Positions 45,869 to 54,714 of a DNA stretch of 64,000 bases are shown here, piece after piece. The translations under genes and the position numbers were made by a program. The notes under the pieces were generated by a model. That model did not search any database. It was not told the DNA's origin and saw only the letters and a program-made list of their open reading frames with translations. The stretch lies in contig DELY01000044.1 of assembly GCA_002354655.1 (NCBI GenBank), positions 9,395 through 73,394 on the forward strand, read 5' to 3'. The DNA comes from Pseudomonas sp. UBA2684. GTDB taxonomy: Bacteria > Pseudomonadota > Gammaproteobacteria > Pseudomonadales > Pseudomonadaceae. How positions within the stretch are numbered: position 1 is the first letter of the stretch; each line of letters opens with the position of its first letter.

Positions 45869-46819
45869 CTAGGCCTCATCGCTCGCTTCCAGCTTAACTA
45901 GCATCGGTTCCACCGCTGCCACTGTTACCGCCGGCTGCCCGCGGCTCTGCTGCGCCAGAATGATCGCAGCGGCCACCACTAGCAAACCACCGCCCAACAT
46001 GCCGCCACTAATCGGCTCGCCGATCAGTAGCACGGCGATGGTCACTGCCACCGCCGGTTCCAGAGTCGACAGGGTCGCCGCCGAGGACGCCCCTATATGC
46101 GGCGAGCCGGCCAGAAATGCCGCAACCGGCAGGATGGTGGCGAACAACGCCAAGCCCAGTGTCGAGCACCAGGCCGGGCCACCGGAGGGCAATTGCGCGC
46201 CCCAATAGAGCGCGGCCACGGCAAAGGTCAGGGCACAGCCCAGCAAGACGATGGCCGCGGAGGCCAGCGGCTGCACATGACGGATGCGATGGGTGCCATA
46301 GATGATCGAAGCGCCGTAGCTTAAGGCGGCAAACAGCGCCCAGAGCACGCCGCCGATCTCGCCACGAAAGCTCAAGCCGGTGGCCAATAGCACGCCCGCC
46401 AGTGCCAGCACCAGACTGAGCAACTTCAAGGCACTGGTGCGCTCGCCCAAATAGACGATCGACAAGACTGTGACGAAAGCAGGGAAGGAAAACATCAGGA
46501 TCACCGCCAGGCTCACCGAGATCGAGTGACTGGCGCTGTAGTAGCCCAGCGAAGCCAGGCCATAGCCAACCCCCAGGAGCAGGTTCTGCCTGGTCAATTT
46601 CCAACTGGGCAAAGCGATCCCGCGCAGGCGCAGGAACAGCAGCAGGATTGACGCGGCGATCAGAAAACGCACCAGCAGCAACCCCACCGGGTCGGCGCCG
46701 CCGGCATAGGCATACTGGGCGAACAACGGTTGCAGGCCATAGGCAACAGCCGATAGCGATACAAGCAAGAGACCTCTGGTATAGCCGCTATTCGGTACAA
46801 GGGAGGCTGCACTGTGCAT
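45869..46819 (-). CDS. EamA/DMT-family transporter
   Basis: The 316-residue protein has ten predicted membrane spans in two EamA repeats (YTRGLLLVSLSAVAYGLQPLFA, LGVGYGLASLGYYSA, IGGVLWALFAALSYGASIIYG, LEPAVAVTIAVLLIGEPIS). These carriers usually export amino acids or metabolites. It lies after the Rieske gene terminator on the same strand. Confidence 0.86.
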   Translation of the reverse strand: MHSAASLVPNSGYTRGLLLVSLSAVAYGLQPLFAQYAYAGGADPVGLLLVRFLIAASILLLFLRLRGIALPSWKLTRQNLLLGVGYGLASLGYYSASHSISVSLAVILMFSFPAFVTVLSIVYLGERTSALKLLSLVLALAGVLLATGLSFRGEIGGVLWALFAALSYGASIIYGTHRIRHVQPLASAAIVLLGCALTFAVAALYWGAQLPSGGPAWCSTLGLALFATILPVAAFLAGSPHIGASSAATLSTLEPAVAVTIAVLLIGEPISGGMLGGGLLVVAAAIILAQQSRGQPAVTVAAVEPMLVKLEASDEA

Positions 46820-46845
46820 GATTCAAACACCCGCTGTCAGGACGC

Positions 46846-46879
46846 AAAAAACCCACATGACCAGCAGCGGTCATGTGGG
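46846..46879 (-). terminator. rho-independent terminator of the Rieske gene
   Basis: An 11-base perfect stem (CCCACATGACC/GGTCATGTGGG, loop AGCAGC) is followed by six T on the minus strand, 29 bases after the Rieske gene stop. Just one side has a T-run, so it acts on the minus strand. Confidence 0.92.
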
Positions 46880-46907
46880 CACTTCTTGGGCTATCGAAAA
46901 AACTCAG

Positions 46908-48131
46908 CTAGTCGGCGAGCTTGCGCGCCATGGTTGCGCAGTACCAATCATCGAACTGGCAGACACCGTTCTCGGCGATGTCCGAATAGGGTCCCGGCTG
47001 ATAGGCCGGCGAGTTGACCCCGGCCTGAGTGCCCTCGACCAGACGACGGTCCTGGTCGTTGGTGGCCAGCCATACCCGGGTCAGGGTTTCCAGGTCATAG
47101 TCGAGGCCTTCCTGGGCATCCTTGGGCACCAGCCACTTGGTGGTCACCAGGGTTTCATTCGGCCCCTGCGGCAGCACGCGGAAACTCAGGGCGTGGTCGC
47201 CAAGGAAGTGGTTCCAGGTCGAGGGGTAGTTGAAGTAGAGCAACGCGCCGATGTTCTCCTCGCCACTCTTGTCCAGGCGCCGCGCCACTGCTGGCTTGCC
47301 GTTCATGGTGTAGCTGACGGCACCGGCCGACAACGGGATGCGGGTCATGCGGAACTGCCCAGCCTCGTCCATCACCAGGCGACTGGGCAAGCCGGCGGCC
47401 TCGCAGCGATCCCAGTGGGCCACCAGCTCGGGGTCTTCGGCGCCACCGACGCCGGCCACCGAGAGGTTCTCGACGTAGGAATTGAGCAGCTCCGGGTGGG
47501 TGCCGTCGCAGTGGTAACACTCGCGATTGTTCTCGAACACCAGCTTCCAGTTGCCCTTCTCCAGCAGGTTGGACTCAAAGGCCACCTTGCAGTCGTCGAG
47601 GTTGTGCGGGGCAATGAAGGGCGATACGGCGGCGCGGAACGCCTCGAAGTCCGGAGCCTGCTCCGCCACGCAGACATAGATATAGCTGTTGACCACCTGG
47701 CAGTGAGCCGGCTTGAGGCCGTGCTCGGCCTTGTTGAAGTCCGCGCTCATGTTGCCGGCGAATAGCAACTTGCCGTCCAGTTCGAAAGTCCACTTATGGT
47801 AGGGGCAGACCAGCTTGGCGACCTTGCCGCTGGCCTCGCCGCAGACCTTGGAGCCGCGATGACGGCAGGCGTTGTGCAGAGCGCGAACCTGACCGTCGGC
47901 GCCGCGCACGATGACTACCGGGTAGTCGCCGATCTGCAGGGTCAGGTACTGGCCCGGCTTTTCCAGCTCGAAGGTGTGCCCGGCGAAAATCCACTCTTTG
48001 TGCCAAATCTGCTGGAGATCCTGGCGATACACCTCGGCATCGCCATAGAGCGCACTGGGCAGCGCATGCCGCGGCTTGCGTTGCTGGATAAGGCCGGCCA
48101 CCGCTGCTTTGTTGTCCACGGGCATATGCAC
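46908..48131 (-). CDS. Rieske non-haem iron oxygenase, alpha subunit
   Basis: The 407-residue oxygenase has the Rieske cluster ligands Cys89, His91, Cys109 and His112 (CRHRGSKVC...CPYHKW), the bridging Glu204 and metal ligands His207 and His212 (NNRECYHCDGTHPEL). It resembles the demethylase group that includes GbcA (glycine betaine) and related betaine demethylases. No reductase partner such as GbcB is encoded nearby. It is divergent from a LysR gene, which probably regulates it. Confidence 0.85.
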   Translation of the reverse strand: MHMPVDNKAAVAGLIQQRKPRHALPSALYGDAEVYRQDLQQIWHKEWIFAGHTFELEKPGQYLTLQIGDYPVVIVRGADGQVRALHNACRHRGSKVCGEASGKVAKLVCPYHKWTFELDGKLLFAGNMSADFNKAEHGLKPAHCQVVNSYIYVCVAEQAPDFEAFRAAVSPFIAPHNLDDCKVAFESNLLEKGNWKLVFENNRECYHCDGTHPELLNSYVENLSVAGVGGAEDPELVAHWDRCEAAGLPSRLVMDEAGQFRMTRIPLSAGAVSYTMNGKPAVARRLDKSGEENIGALLYFNYPSTWNHFLGDHALSFRVLPQGPNETLVTTKWLVPKDAQEGLDYDLETLTRVWLATNDQDRRLVEGTQAGVNSPAYQPGPYSDIAENGVCQFDDWYCATMARKLAD

Positions 48132-48360
48132 TCCAATACTTAATTCTGTTAATTACGCAGGTATTGTTCAAACTGCGGCGCTATTGGCGAACCCCGTACG
48201 GTTCGCCGCAGGCGCGGGGCTATTGCTCGGTGATGCTTTCGGCTACTCTCCGAGCCAAACATCAGCACCTCGAAGTGCTATCACCAGCGAACAAAAGTCT
48301 AGTGCGCGGCTATAGTCGACAGAACCGACTTTTTATTCAGGATATTGAATACCTGTTGTT

Positions 48361-49311
48361 ATGGTTATACATACCGAACCCGATCAGTCGCTGATCAAAA
48401 TGCCGTCGTTGCGCGCGGTCAAATCCTTCGTGGCGGCGGCCAAATACCAGAACTTCACCCGCGCCGCTGAAGCCTTGTGCGTGACCCAGGCGGCCATCAG
48501 CCGGCAGATTCGCGAGCTGGAAAGCTATCTCGGCGCCGAGTTGTTCACCCGTGCCGGGCGCGCTGTGGAACTGACCGCAGCCGGCTCGATTTTCTACGAT
48601 GCGGTGCAGTTGTCCTTCGTCAACATCGCCCAAGCCGCCGAACGCATCCGCAGCCATAACGCCGGCAAGCGAGTCCTGACGCTGTGCTGCTCGCCTGCGT
48701 TTTCCGCACTGTGGCTGGCGCACCGCCTACCAAGCTTCTTCAGTGCCAATCCGGATATCGACCTCAACCTGATCACCACGCAGAACTTCCTGTCGATGGA
48801 ACCGGGCGTGCGCCCCGACATCTTCATCACCAAGATGGCCAAGGTGCGCGAGGGCTACCGCAGTACGCCGCTGTTCCATGACGTCATCTACCCGGTCTGT
48901 ACGCCGCGCTACCTGCAACAGCACCCGGAGCTGAGCAGCCTCGAAGGCCTGCGCGACAGCGTGCTGCTCAACCTCAGCCCCTATGGCCGCTCCCAGGTCG
49001 CCGAGCACGTCGACTGGGGCGTCTGGCTGGCCTTCCACAATATCGATATCGAAGCCCGCGCCCATGACAGCCCGCACTTCTTCAACGCCAACGACTACAA
49101 CATGCTGATCCAGATGGTCCTCAGTCATCAGGGCGTGGCGCTGGGCTGGCAGCATTTGGTCAGCCATCTGGTCGAGCAAGGGCTGCTGGTGCGGCCAGTC
49201 ACCGAGAATGTGGTGCACCGCGAGAGCCTGCACTACCTGACATTCAGTGAGGACAAGGAAGAAGACGAAGCCTGCTGCCGGCTGCGCGATTGGCTGATGC
49301 AACAGTTTTGA
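48361..49311 (+). CDS. LysR-family transcriptional regulator
   Basis: The 316-residue regulator has the N-terminal helix-turn-helix (LRAVKSFVAAAKYQNFTRAAEALCVTQAAISRQIRELE) and a C-terminal effector lobe. It stands between the divergent Rieske gene and the DapA-PuuB-PuuC-like operon and probably controls one or both. The start is uncertain (48361 or Met14 at 48400), since neither has a good ribosome site. CAGGTATT appears at 48157 and, reversed, near 48347 in the divergent region. Confidence 0.85.
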   Translation: MVIHTEPDQSLIKMPSLRAVKSFVAAAKYQNFTRAAEALCVTQAAISRQIRELESYLGAELFTRAGRAVELTAAGSIFYDAVQLSFVNIAQAAERIRSHNAGKRVLTLCCSPAFSALWLAHRLPSFFSANPDIDLNLITTQNFLSMEPGVRPDIFITKMAKVREGYRSTPLFHDVIYPVCTPRYLQQHPELSSLEGLRDSVLLNLSPYGRSQVAEHVDWGVWLAFHNIDIEARAHDSPHFFNANDYNMLIQMVLSHQGVALGWQHLVSHLVEQGLLVRPVTENVVHRESLHYLTFSEDKEEDEACCRLRDWLMQQF

Positions 49312-49406
49312 TTACCCAGCGTTATTGTTTTCCAGCATCTTTAGTTATGCATTCTTGAACGCCCGCTAATTACGCTGCGCGCATCTGCAACATTACTCAC
49401 CAATAA

Positions 49407-49429
49407 ACCTGCCAGCGGCAGGTTTTTTT
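49407..49429 (+). terminator. rho-independent terminator of the LysR gene
   Basis: ACCTGCC-AGC-GGCAGGT is followed by seven T, about 95 bases after the LysR stop. The following 140 bases to 49575 are AT-richer and should hold the operon promoter. Confidence 0.9.
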
Positions 49430-49575
49430 ATGCCTGCACACTTTTGGCGGCGCCAATCCATAACCATTGATTATTAATTAACGGCCCTAAATGTTTCTTG
49501 TTGCCCGGCAAAAATCACCCGTAACCTTTTATCGAAATCGACCACACATTCAACCTCTTACAATCAGGTGATCGC

Positions 49576-50466
49576 ATGAACTTCGATGGCATTTGGACTC
49601 CCGTGGTAACGCCCTTCAACGCCGCTGGCGCGATTGACTTCGAGGCGCTGAGCACGGTCGTCGACACGCTGATCGGCCAAGGCGTCAATGGCCTGATCAT
49701 TGGCGGCACCACCGGCGAGTATTACGCCCTGAGCAACGCCGAGCGTAAGCACCTGTTCGACGCGATTACCGAACAGGCCAAGGGCCGCATCACCCTGATG
49801 GCCGGGATCAACGCCACCAGCACCGAGGAAAGCCTGGACCTGGGTCAATACGCCAAGGCCGTCGGCTTCGACTGCATCCTGCTGGCAGCCCCCTACTACT
49901 GCCAGCCGACCCAGGACGAACTGCTCGCCCATGCCCTGTGCGTGGACGACGCCCTGAACCTGCCGATCATGCTCTACAACTTCCCCGCGCGTACCGGCAC
50001 GCCGATGAGCTTCGAATTCATCGACGCACTCAAGGGCCGGCCGAATTTCCAGGCGATCAAAGAAAGCACCGGCTCGATCGAACGCATGCACACCCTGACC
50101 CAGGAATACGCCAACCAGTTGCAGACCAGCTGCGGCATGGACGACCAGGTGCTGGAGTTCTTCACCTGGGGCGCGCGTAGCTGGGTCTGTGGTGCCGCCA
50201 ACTTCCTCGCCCCCGAGCACGTCGCCCTATACCAGGCCTGTGTGGTCGAGCAGGACATGCTCAAGGGCCGCCAGCTGGCGCAGCGCCTGCTGCCGATGCT
50301 CAACCTGCTGGAACAGGGCGGCAAGTTCTGCCAGTACATCAAGGCCGGTTGTGAGCTGGCCGGCATGCCGGTAGGCCCGACCCGTCGCCCGCTGCTGCCG
50401 CTGAGCGCGGCCGAACTGGCGACCTTCAAGCAGACCTATGAGCAACTGATCGCCCATCGCGGCTAA
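49576..50466 (+). CDS. DapA/N-acetylneuraminate lyase-family class I aldolase
   Basis: The 296-residue protein has the family motifs GGTTGEYYAL (43-52), Tyr134 (MLYNFPARTG) and Schiff-base Lys162 (FQAIKESTGS). The family includes dihydrodipicolinate synthase and lyases or deaminases of sugar and hydroxyproline pathways. It heads an operon with an FAD oxidoreductase and an aldehyde dehydrogenase, so a catabolic C-C cleavage or deamination step is more likely than lysine synthesis. Its true substrate is unknown. Confidence 0.85.
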   Translation: MNFDGIWTPVVTPFNAAGAIDFEALSTVVDTLIGQGVNGLIIGGTTGEYYALSNAERKHLFDAITEQAKGRITLMAGINATSTEESLDLGQYAKAVGFDCILLAAPYYCQPTQDELLAHALCVDDALNLPIMLYNFPARTGTPMSFEFIDALKGRPNFQAIKESTGSIERMHTLTQEYANQLQTSCGMDDQVLEFFTWGARSWVCGAANFLAPEHVALYQACVVEQDMLKGRQLAQRLLPMLNLLEQGGKFCQYIKAGCELAGMPVGPTRRPLLPLSAAELATFKQTYEQLIAHRG

Positions 50467-50486
50467 CAGGCCCGGAGGCAGCTTCC

Positions 50487-51815
50487 ATGCAACTGCAATG
50501 CAACTTCCTGCCCCAGGACGACGGTCGCTGCGGTTGGTACGAAACCCTGCCGCCCGCGCCACCGAGCACGCCGCTGCGCGGCAGCGTGCAGGCCGACTGG
50601 GTGGTGCTTGGCGCCGGCCTCGCCGGTCTGGCCGCTGCCCGCCGCCTGGCCGAGCTGCAGCCGGACGCCGCGGTCGTGCTGATCGATGCCAAGCGCGTCG
50701 GTTTCGGTGCCGCCGGGCGCAACTCCGGTTTCATGGTCGACCTGCCCCATGACCTGACCTCGCACAGCTACACCAGTAACCACGAGGCTGATCACAAGAT
50801 CATCCGCCTCAGCCGCGACGCGATCGACTACACCCGTGAGATCGTTCAGCGCCATGCCATCGAGTGCGACTGGCGCGAGCAGGGCAAGCTGCATGGCGCC
50901 GCCAATGCCCGTGGGGTTCACGCGCTGGAGTCGTTCGCCAAGGGCCTGTCCTCGCTCGGCGAGCCCTATCGTCTGCTCAGCGCCCAGGAGATGAAAACGG
51001 TCACCGGCAGCGACTTCTACCAGGCCGGCCTGCACGCGCCCGGTTGCGTACTGGTGCAGCCGGCAGCGCTGACCCGCGGCCTGGGTCGTACCCTGCCGGA
51101 GAACGTGCAGCTGTTCGAAGACAGCCCGGTGCTGAATATCGAAGTGGGCAAACCGCATACCCTGACCACCGCCCACGGCCGTGTGCAGGCGCCGCGCATG
51201 ATCCTGGCGAACAACGCCTACGCCTCCAATTTCGGCCAGCTCGGCCTCAAGGGGCGCCTACTGCCGATCTACACCTACGCCAGCATGACCCGCCCGCTGA
51301 CCACCGAGGAACTGGCGCGCCTGGGCGGTGAGGAAAGCTGGGGGCTGATCCCGGCCGACCCGCTAGGCTCCACCGTGCGCCGCCTGGCCAACGGGCGCAT
51401 TTGCGTGCGCAACTCCTTCACCTACAACCCGGACGTGCACGCCTCGGCCAGCACCCTGCAACGGGTGCTCAAGACCCACCGCAAATCCTTCGAGCGGCGC
51501 TTCCCGATGCTGCCGCAGGTCGAATTCGAATACACCTGGGGCGGCGCCCTGTGCCTCTCGCGCAATGGCGGCTCGCAGTTCGGCGAGATCGCCCCCGGCG
51601 TATTCAGCGCCGTGTGCTGCAACGGCCTGGGCCTGACCCGCGGCACCATCTCCGGCAAGTTGATTGCCGAATACGCCTTAGGCATGGACAGCGACCTGCT
51701 GAGCATCATGCTCGAACAACCAAAACCCTGCCGCAATCCGCCGGAGCCCTTTCTGGGCATCGGTGTGCGCTCCTCCCTCGCCTGGAAAGAGTGGACCGCC
51801 GGCGTAGAGCTCTGA
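50487..51815 (+). CDS. FAD-dependent amine oxidoreductase (PuuB/DadA-like)
   Basis: The 442-residue flavoenzyme has the FAD-binding LGAGLAGLAAARRL motif (41-54), a glycine-rich second motif (VGFGAAGRNSGF) and a DAO-fold C-terminal half ending with LCLSRNGGSQFGEIAPGVFSAVCCNGLGLTRG. It resembles gamma-glutamylputrescine oxidase and other enzymes that oxidise secondary amines. It starts 21 bases after the lyase gene. Its product would be an aldehyde suited to the next gene. Confidence 0.87.
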   Translation: MQLQCNFLPQDDGRCGWYETLPPAPPSTPLRGSVQADWVVLGAGLAGLAAARRLAELQPDAAVVLIDAKRVGFGAAGRNSGFMVDLPHDLTSHSYTSNHEADHKIIRLSRDAIDYTREIVQRHAIECDWREQGKLHGAANARGVHALESFAKGLSSLGEPYRLLSAQEMKTVTGSDFYQAGLHAPGCVLVQPAALTRGLGRTLPENVQLFEDSPVLNIEVGKPHTLTTAHGRVQAPRMILANNAYASNFGQLGLKGRLLPIYTYASMTRPLTTEELARLGGEESWGLIPADPLGSTVRRLANGRICVRNSFTYNPDVHASASTLQRVLKTHRKSFERRFPMLPQVEFEYTWGGALCLSRNGGSQFGEIAPGVFSAVCCNGLGLTRGTISGKLIAEYALGMDSDLLSIMLEQPKPCRNPPEPFLGIGVRSSLAWKEWTAGVEL

Positions 51816-51843
51816 GATTGCCTCAACCTTCAGGAGAACCCCC

Positions 51844-53346
51844 ATGACTGACGCCCTCACCCGCAGCGCCATCGACCAGCAACGCAAGCGCCTGGAATAC
51901 CGCAATCAGGCCTTTATCAATGGCCGCTTCGTCGCCGCCCGCTCGGGCGCCACCTTCAGCACCCTCAACCCGGCCACCGGCCAGGTGCTGACCGAGGTAG
52001 CCGCCTGCGACGCCGAGGACATCGACGTCGCCGTGCAGGCCGCCCGCGCCGCCTTCGACGCTGGGGTCTGGTCGCGCCTGGCACCGGCCGAGCGCAAAGC
52101 GATCATGCTCGAGTTCGCCGCCCTGATCGACGCCCACCGTCTGGAACTGGCGGTGCTCGAATCGCTGGAGGCCGGCAAGCCGGTCGGCGAATGCTACGCC
52201 ATCGACATCCCCGACACCGCCAACACCATCCGCTGGCACGCCGAGGCCGGCGACAAGCTGTACGACGCCCTATCGCCGTCCAGCCCGGGCAACATCGGCA
52301 TGATCCGCCGCGAGCCCATCGGCGTGGTCGGCGCCGTGCTGCCGTGGAACTTCCCCTGCATGATGGCCGGCTGGAAGCTCGGCCCGGCGCTGATCACCGG
52401 CAACAGCGTGATCCTCAAGCCCGCCGAGCTGACTTCGCTGGCCACCCTGCGCCTGGCCGAACTGGCCTTCGAGGCCGGCATCCCGGCCGGCGTGCTCAAC
52501 GTGGTGCCGGGCCTGGGCCACACCGCCGGCAAGGCCATCGGTCTGCACCCGGATATCGACATGGCGGCCTTCACCGGCTCCACCGAAGTCGGCCGGCTGT
52601 TCCTCGAATACTCGGCCAAGAGCAACCTCAAGCGCGTGGTACTCGAGTGCGGCGGCAAGAACCCGCAGGTGGTCATGGGCGATGCCGGCGACCTGGCGGC
52701 GGTGGCCGGCAATGTGCTCAGCGCAGCCTTCTGGAACATGGGGGAGAACTGCTCAGCCGGCTCGCGGCTGATTGTCCATCGCTCGATCAAGGACGCCCTG
52801 CTCAAGGAAATGCTCAGCCAGTTGGAAGGCTGGGCCACCGGCGACCCGCTGGACCCAAACGTGCGCCTCGGCGCGCTGATCGAACAGGCGCATATGGAAA
52901 AAGTCCTGAGCCATATCGAACAGGCCAAGGCCGAAGGCTGCAAGCTGGTCACCGGCGGCGTGCGCCTGCATGCTGAAAGCGGCGGCTATTTCGTCGCGCC
53001 GACCATCTTCGAGGCCAGCTCCAACGCCGCCTCGGTGGCCCAGGAAGAGATCTTCGGCCCGGTGCTGGCGGTGATCGCCTTCGACACCGAGGAACAAGCC
53101 ATCGCCATCGCCAACGACACCTGCTACGGCCTGGCCGCCTCGCTGTGGACCGCCAACATCAATTGCGCCCACCGCATGGCCGCGGCCATTCGCGCCGGCA
53201 CCGTGTCGGTCAACTGCTTCTCCGAGGGCGACATCTGCACCCCGTTCGGCGGCTACAAGCAGTCCGGCTTCGGCGGCCGCGACAAGTCGATCTATGCCCA
53301 CGACCAGTACTGCGAGCTGAAGACCACCTGGATCCAACTGTCCTGA
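51844..53346 (+). CDS. aldehyde dehydrogenase (PuuC-like)
   Basis: The 500-residue NAD(P)-dependent enzyme has the ALDH motifs VLPWNFPCMMAGWKL, FTGSTEVGR, the general-base Glu in VLECGGKNPQ and the catalytic Cys in FWNMGENCSAGSRL. It resembles gamma-glutamyl-gamma-aminobutyraldehyde dehydrogenase. The ATG has AGGAG upstream and the gene follows the amine oxidoreductase gene by 29 bases. It probably oxidises the amino-aldehyde product. Confidence 0.88.
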   Translation: MTDALTRSAIDQQRKRLEYRNQAFINGRFVAARSGATFSTLNPATGQVLTEVAACDAEDIDVAVQAARAAFDAGVWSRLAPAERKAIMLEFAALIDAHRLELAVLESLEAGKPVGECYAIDIPDTANTIRWHAEAGDKLYDALSPSSPGNIGMIRREPIGVVGAVLPWNFPCMMAGWKLGPALITGNSVILKPAELTSLATLRLAELAFEAGIPAGVLNVVPGLGHTAGKAIGLHPDIDMAAFTGSTEVGRLFLEYSAKSNLKRVVLECGGKNPQVVMGDAGDLAAVAGNVLSAAFWNMGENCSAGSRLIVHRSIKDALLKEMLSQLEGWATGDPLDPNVRLGALIEQAHMEKVLSHIEQAKAEGCKLVTGGVRLHAESGGYFVAPTIFEASSNAASVAQEEIFGPVLAVIAFDTEEQAIAIANDTCYGLAASLWTANINCAHRMAAAIRAGTVSVNCFSEGDICTPFGGYKQSGFGGRDKSIYAHDQYCELKTTWIQLS

Positions 53347-53683
53347 GTGCAACCCGGCCCGGCGAACAGCCGGGCCACAGCGCCATCACCCCTGAAGCAC
53401 AGGGCAACCTTGAGCTGTCTCAGCAGCACATCTCGCAATGGCCATCCAAGCCACCGGTGAAAGCCTTCGCGAAACGGCTGATCTTTACGTCCGCTGTCGA
53501 TCGACAGTCGAGTCGCTGATCCGCCGGCCATCCGCGCCAAGTAGGCGCTGACATAGAGCGGACGCCCCGGTAGAAATCCCTGGGCTACGAGCACCCGCAG
53601 AGGCTGTACCTGGCAGCGCTGATCAACGACCATTGGCTGCATGCCAGGCTTGCCCTGCCCCCACCGCTACCCAAGGCCGTACC
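53347..53683. other. intergenic region with a GC hairpin
   Basis: A perfect 8-base inverted repeat, GGCCCGGC at 53356-53363 and GCCGGGCC at 53369-53376, follows the aldehyde dehydrogenase gene. It has no T-run, so it may be a weak terminator or a retroregulatory stem. The remaining 300 bases show no gene. Confidence 0.45.
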
Positions 53684-54625
53684 GTGTTCTCTTCTGAACG
53701 TTTGAAAGGCATCGATGTGTTCGTTTGCGTCGCCGAACTCGGCAGCTTTGCTGCGGCGGCCGAGCGTCTGAGCCTCACCAGCTCTGCGGTGAGCAAAAGC
53801 ATCGCGCGGCTGGAAACCCGGCTTGGCCTACGACTCTTCGAACGCACCACGCGCAGGCTTGCGCTGACAGATGCAGGCGCAGCCTTCTACAGAACCTGCA
53901 CGCGGGTGCTCTGCGATCTGGAAGAGTCGGAGCTGGCACTGCATGCCGAGTTCTTTGAGCCTCGCGGGCGGATTCGCATCGACCTTCCGGCCTCCTACGG
54001 GCGCATGCACGTGCTGCCGGTGATTCTGCAACTGGTCAAGCAGCATCCACTGCTGATGCCGCATATCTCCTTTACCGATAGCTTTGTCGACCCGGCAGAT
54101 CAGGGCATCGACATCCTGGTGCGGATCGGCGGCTCGGATATTTGGCCGGCTGCGTTAGGCCATCGCTACCTGGGCGCCGAGCGCCTGATCTACTGTGCCG
54201 CGCCCGAGTACCTGTCCCGACGTGGCACGCCGGCAAGCGAAGCGCAGCTTGAGCAGCACGACTGCGTGCTCTACGGCCATAGCGACGGCCAGGTCAGCCC
54301 CTGGTATCGGGAAGGTCCTCAGCCCGGCGACAAGAAACGACGACTCATGCCGGCGCGAATCGCAGTCGGCGATGGCGAGGGCGAAGTGCTGGCCGTCCTG
54401 GCGGGTTATGGCATTGCGCAACTGCCCACCTGGCTGGTGCAACGGCATCTGGATCGCGGAACGCTGGTCGAGGTGCTACCGCAGCTGGCCACCGACGGCC
54501 TGCCGATGAACCTGGTCTGGCTGAAGAAACGCGAGGCGCTGCCCAAGGTCAGCGCCTTGCTGGAAGCACTCGCAGCCTGCCTGTCCCCCGCAGGCCACAC
54601 CTTGCCTGGGCAGCCAGATAAGTGA
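53684..54625 (+). CDS. LysR-family transcriptional regulator
   Basis: The 313-residue regulator has an N-terminal LysR helix-turn-helix (GIDVFVCVAELGSFAAAAERLSLTSSAVSKSIARLE) and a substrate-like effector domain, of the group that often controls efflux or redox genes. I chose GTG at 53684, with AAGG at suitable spacing, over a longer TTG start. It precedes the MFS gene by 89 bases in the same direction and probably regulates it. Confidence 0.83.
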   Translation: MFSSERLKGIDVFVCVAELGSFAAAAERLSLTSSAVSKSIARLETRLGLRLFERTTRRLALTDAGAAFYRTCTRVLCDLEESELALHAEFFEPRGRIRIDLPASYGRMHVLPVILQLVKQHPLLMPHISFTDSFVDPADQGIDILVRIGGSDIWPAALGHRYLGAERLIYCAAPEYLSRRGTPASEAQLEQHDCVLYGHSDGQVSPWYREGPQPGDKKRRLMPARIAVGDGEGEVLAVLAGYGIAQLPTWLVQRHLDRGTLVEVLPQLATDGLPMNLVWLKKREALPKVSALLEALAACLSPAGHTLPGQPDK

Positions 54626-54714
54626 ATCCAATTCAGTAATAATCAGAAAAATTTCCAGCAATAGGAAATAACAGAATCAATACCATGGCGCCTTTCTGAC
54701 TGAAGAGCCGCGTC

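Noticed and set aside
45613-45879. 88-codon open frame between the LysR and EamA genes
   Set aside because: It overlaps the ends of both neighbours and lacks a ribosome site and protein-like composition.
53356-53376. Strong rho-independent terminator after the PuuC-like gene
   Set aside because: The stem is perfect but no T-run follows on either strand, so it is described only as a hairpin.
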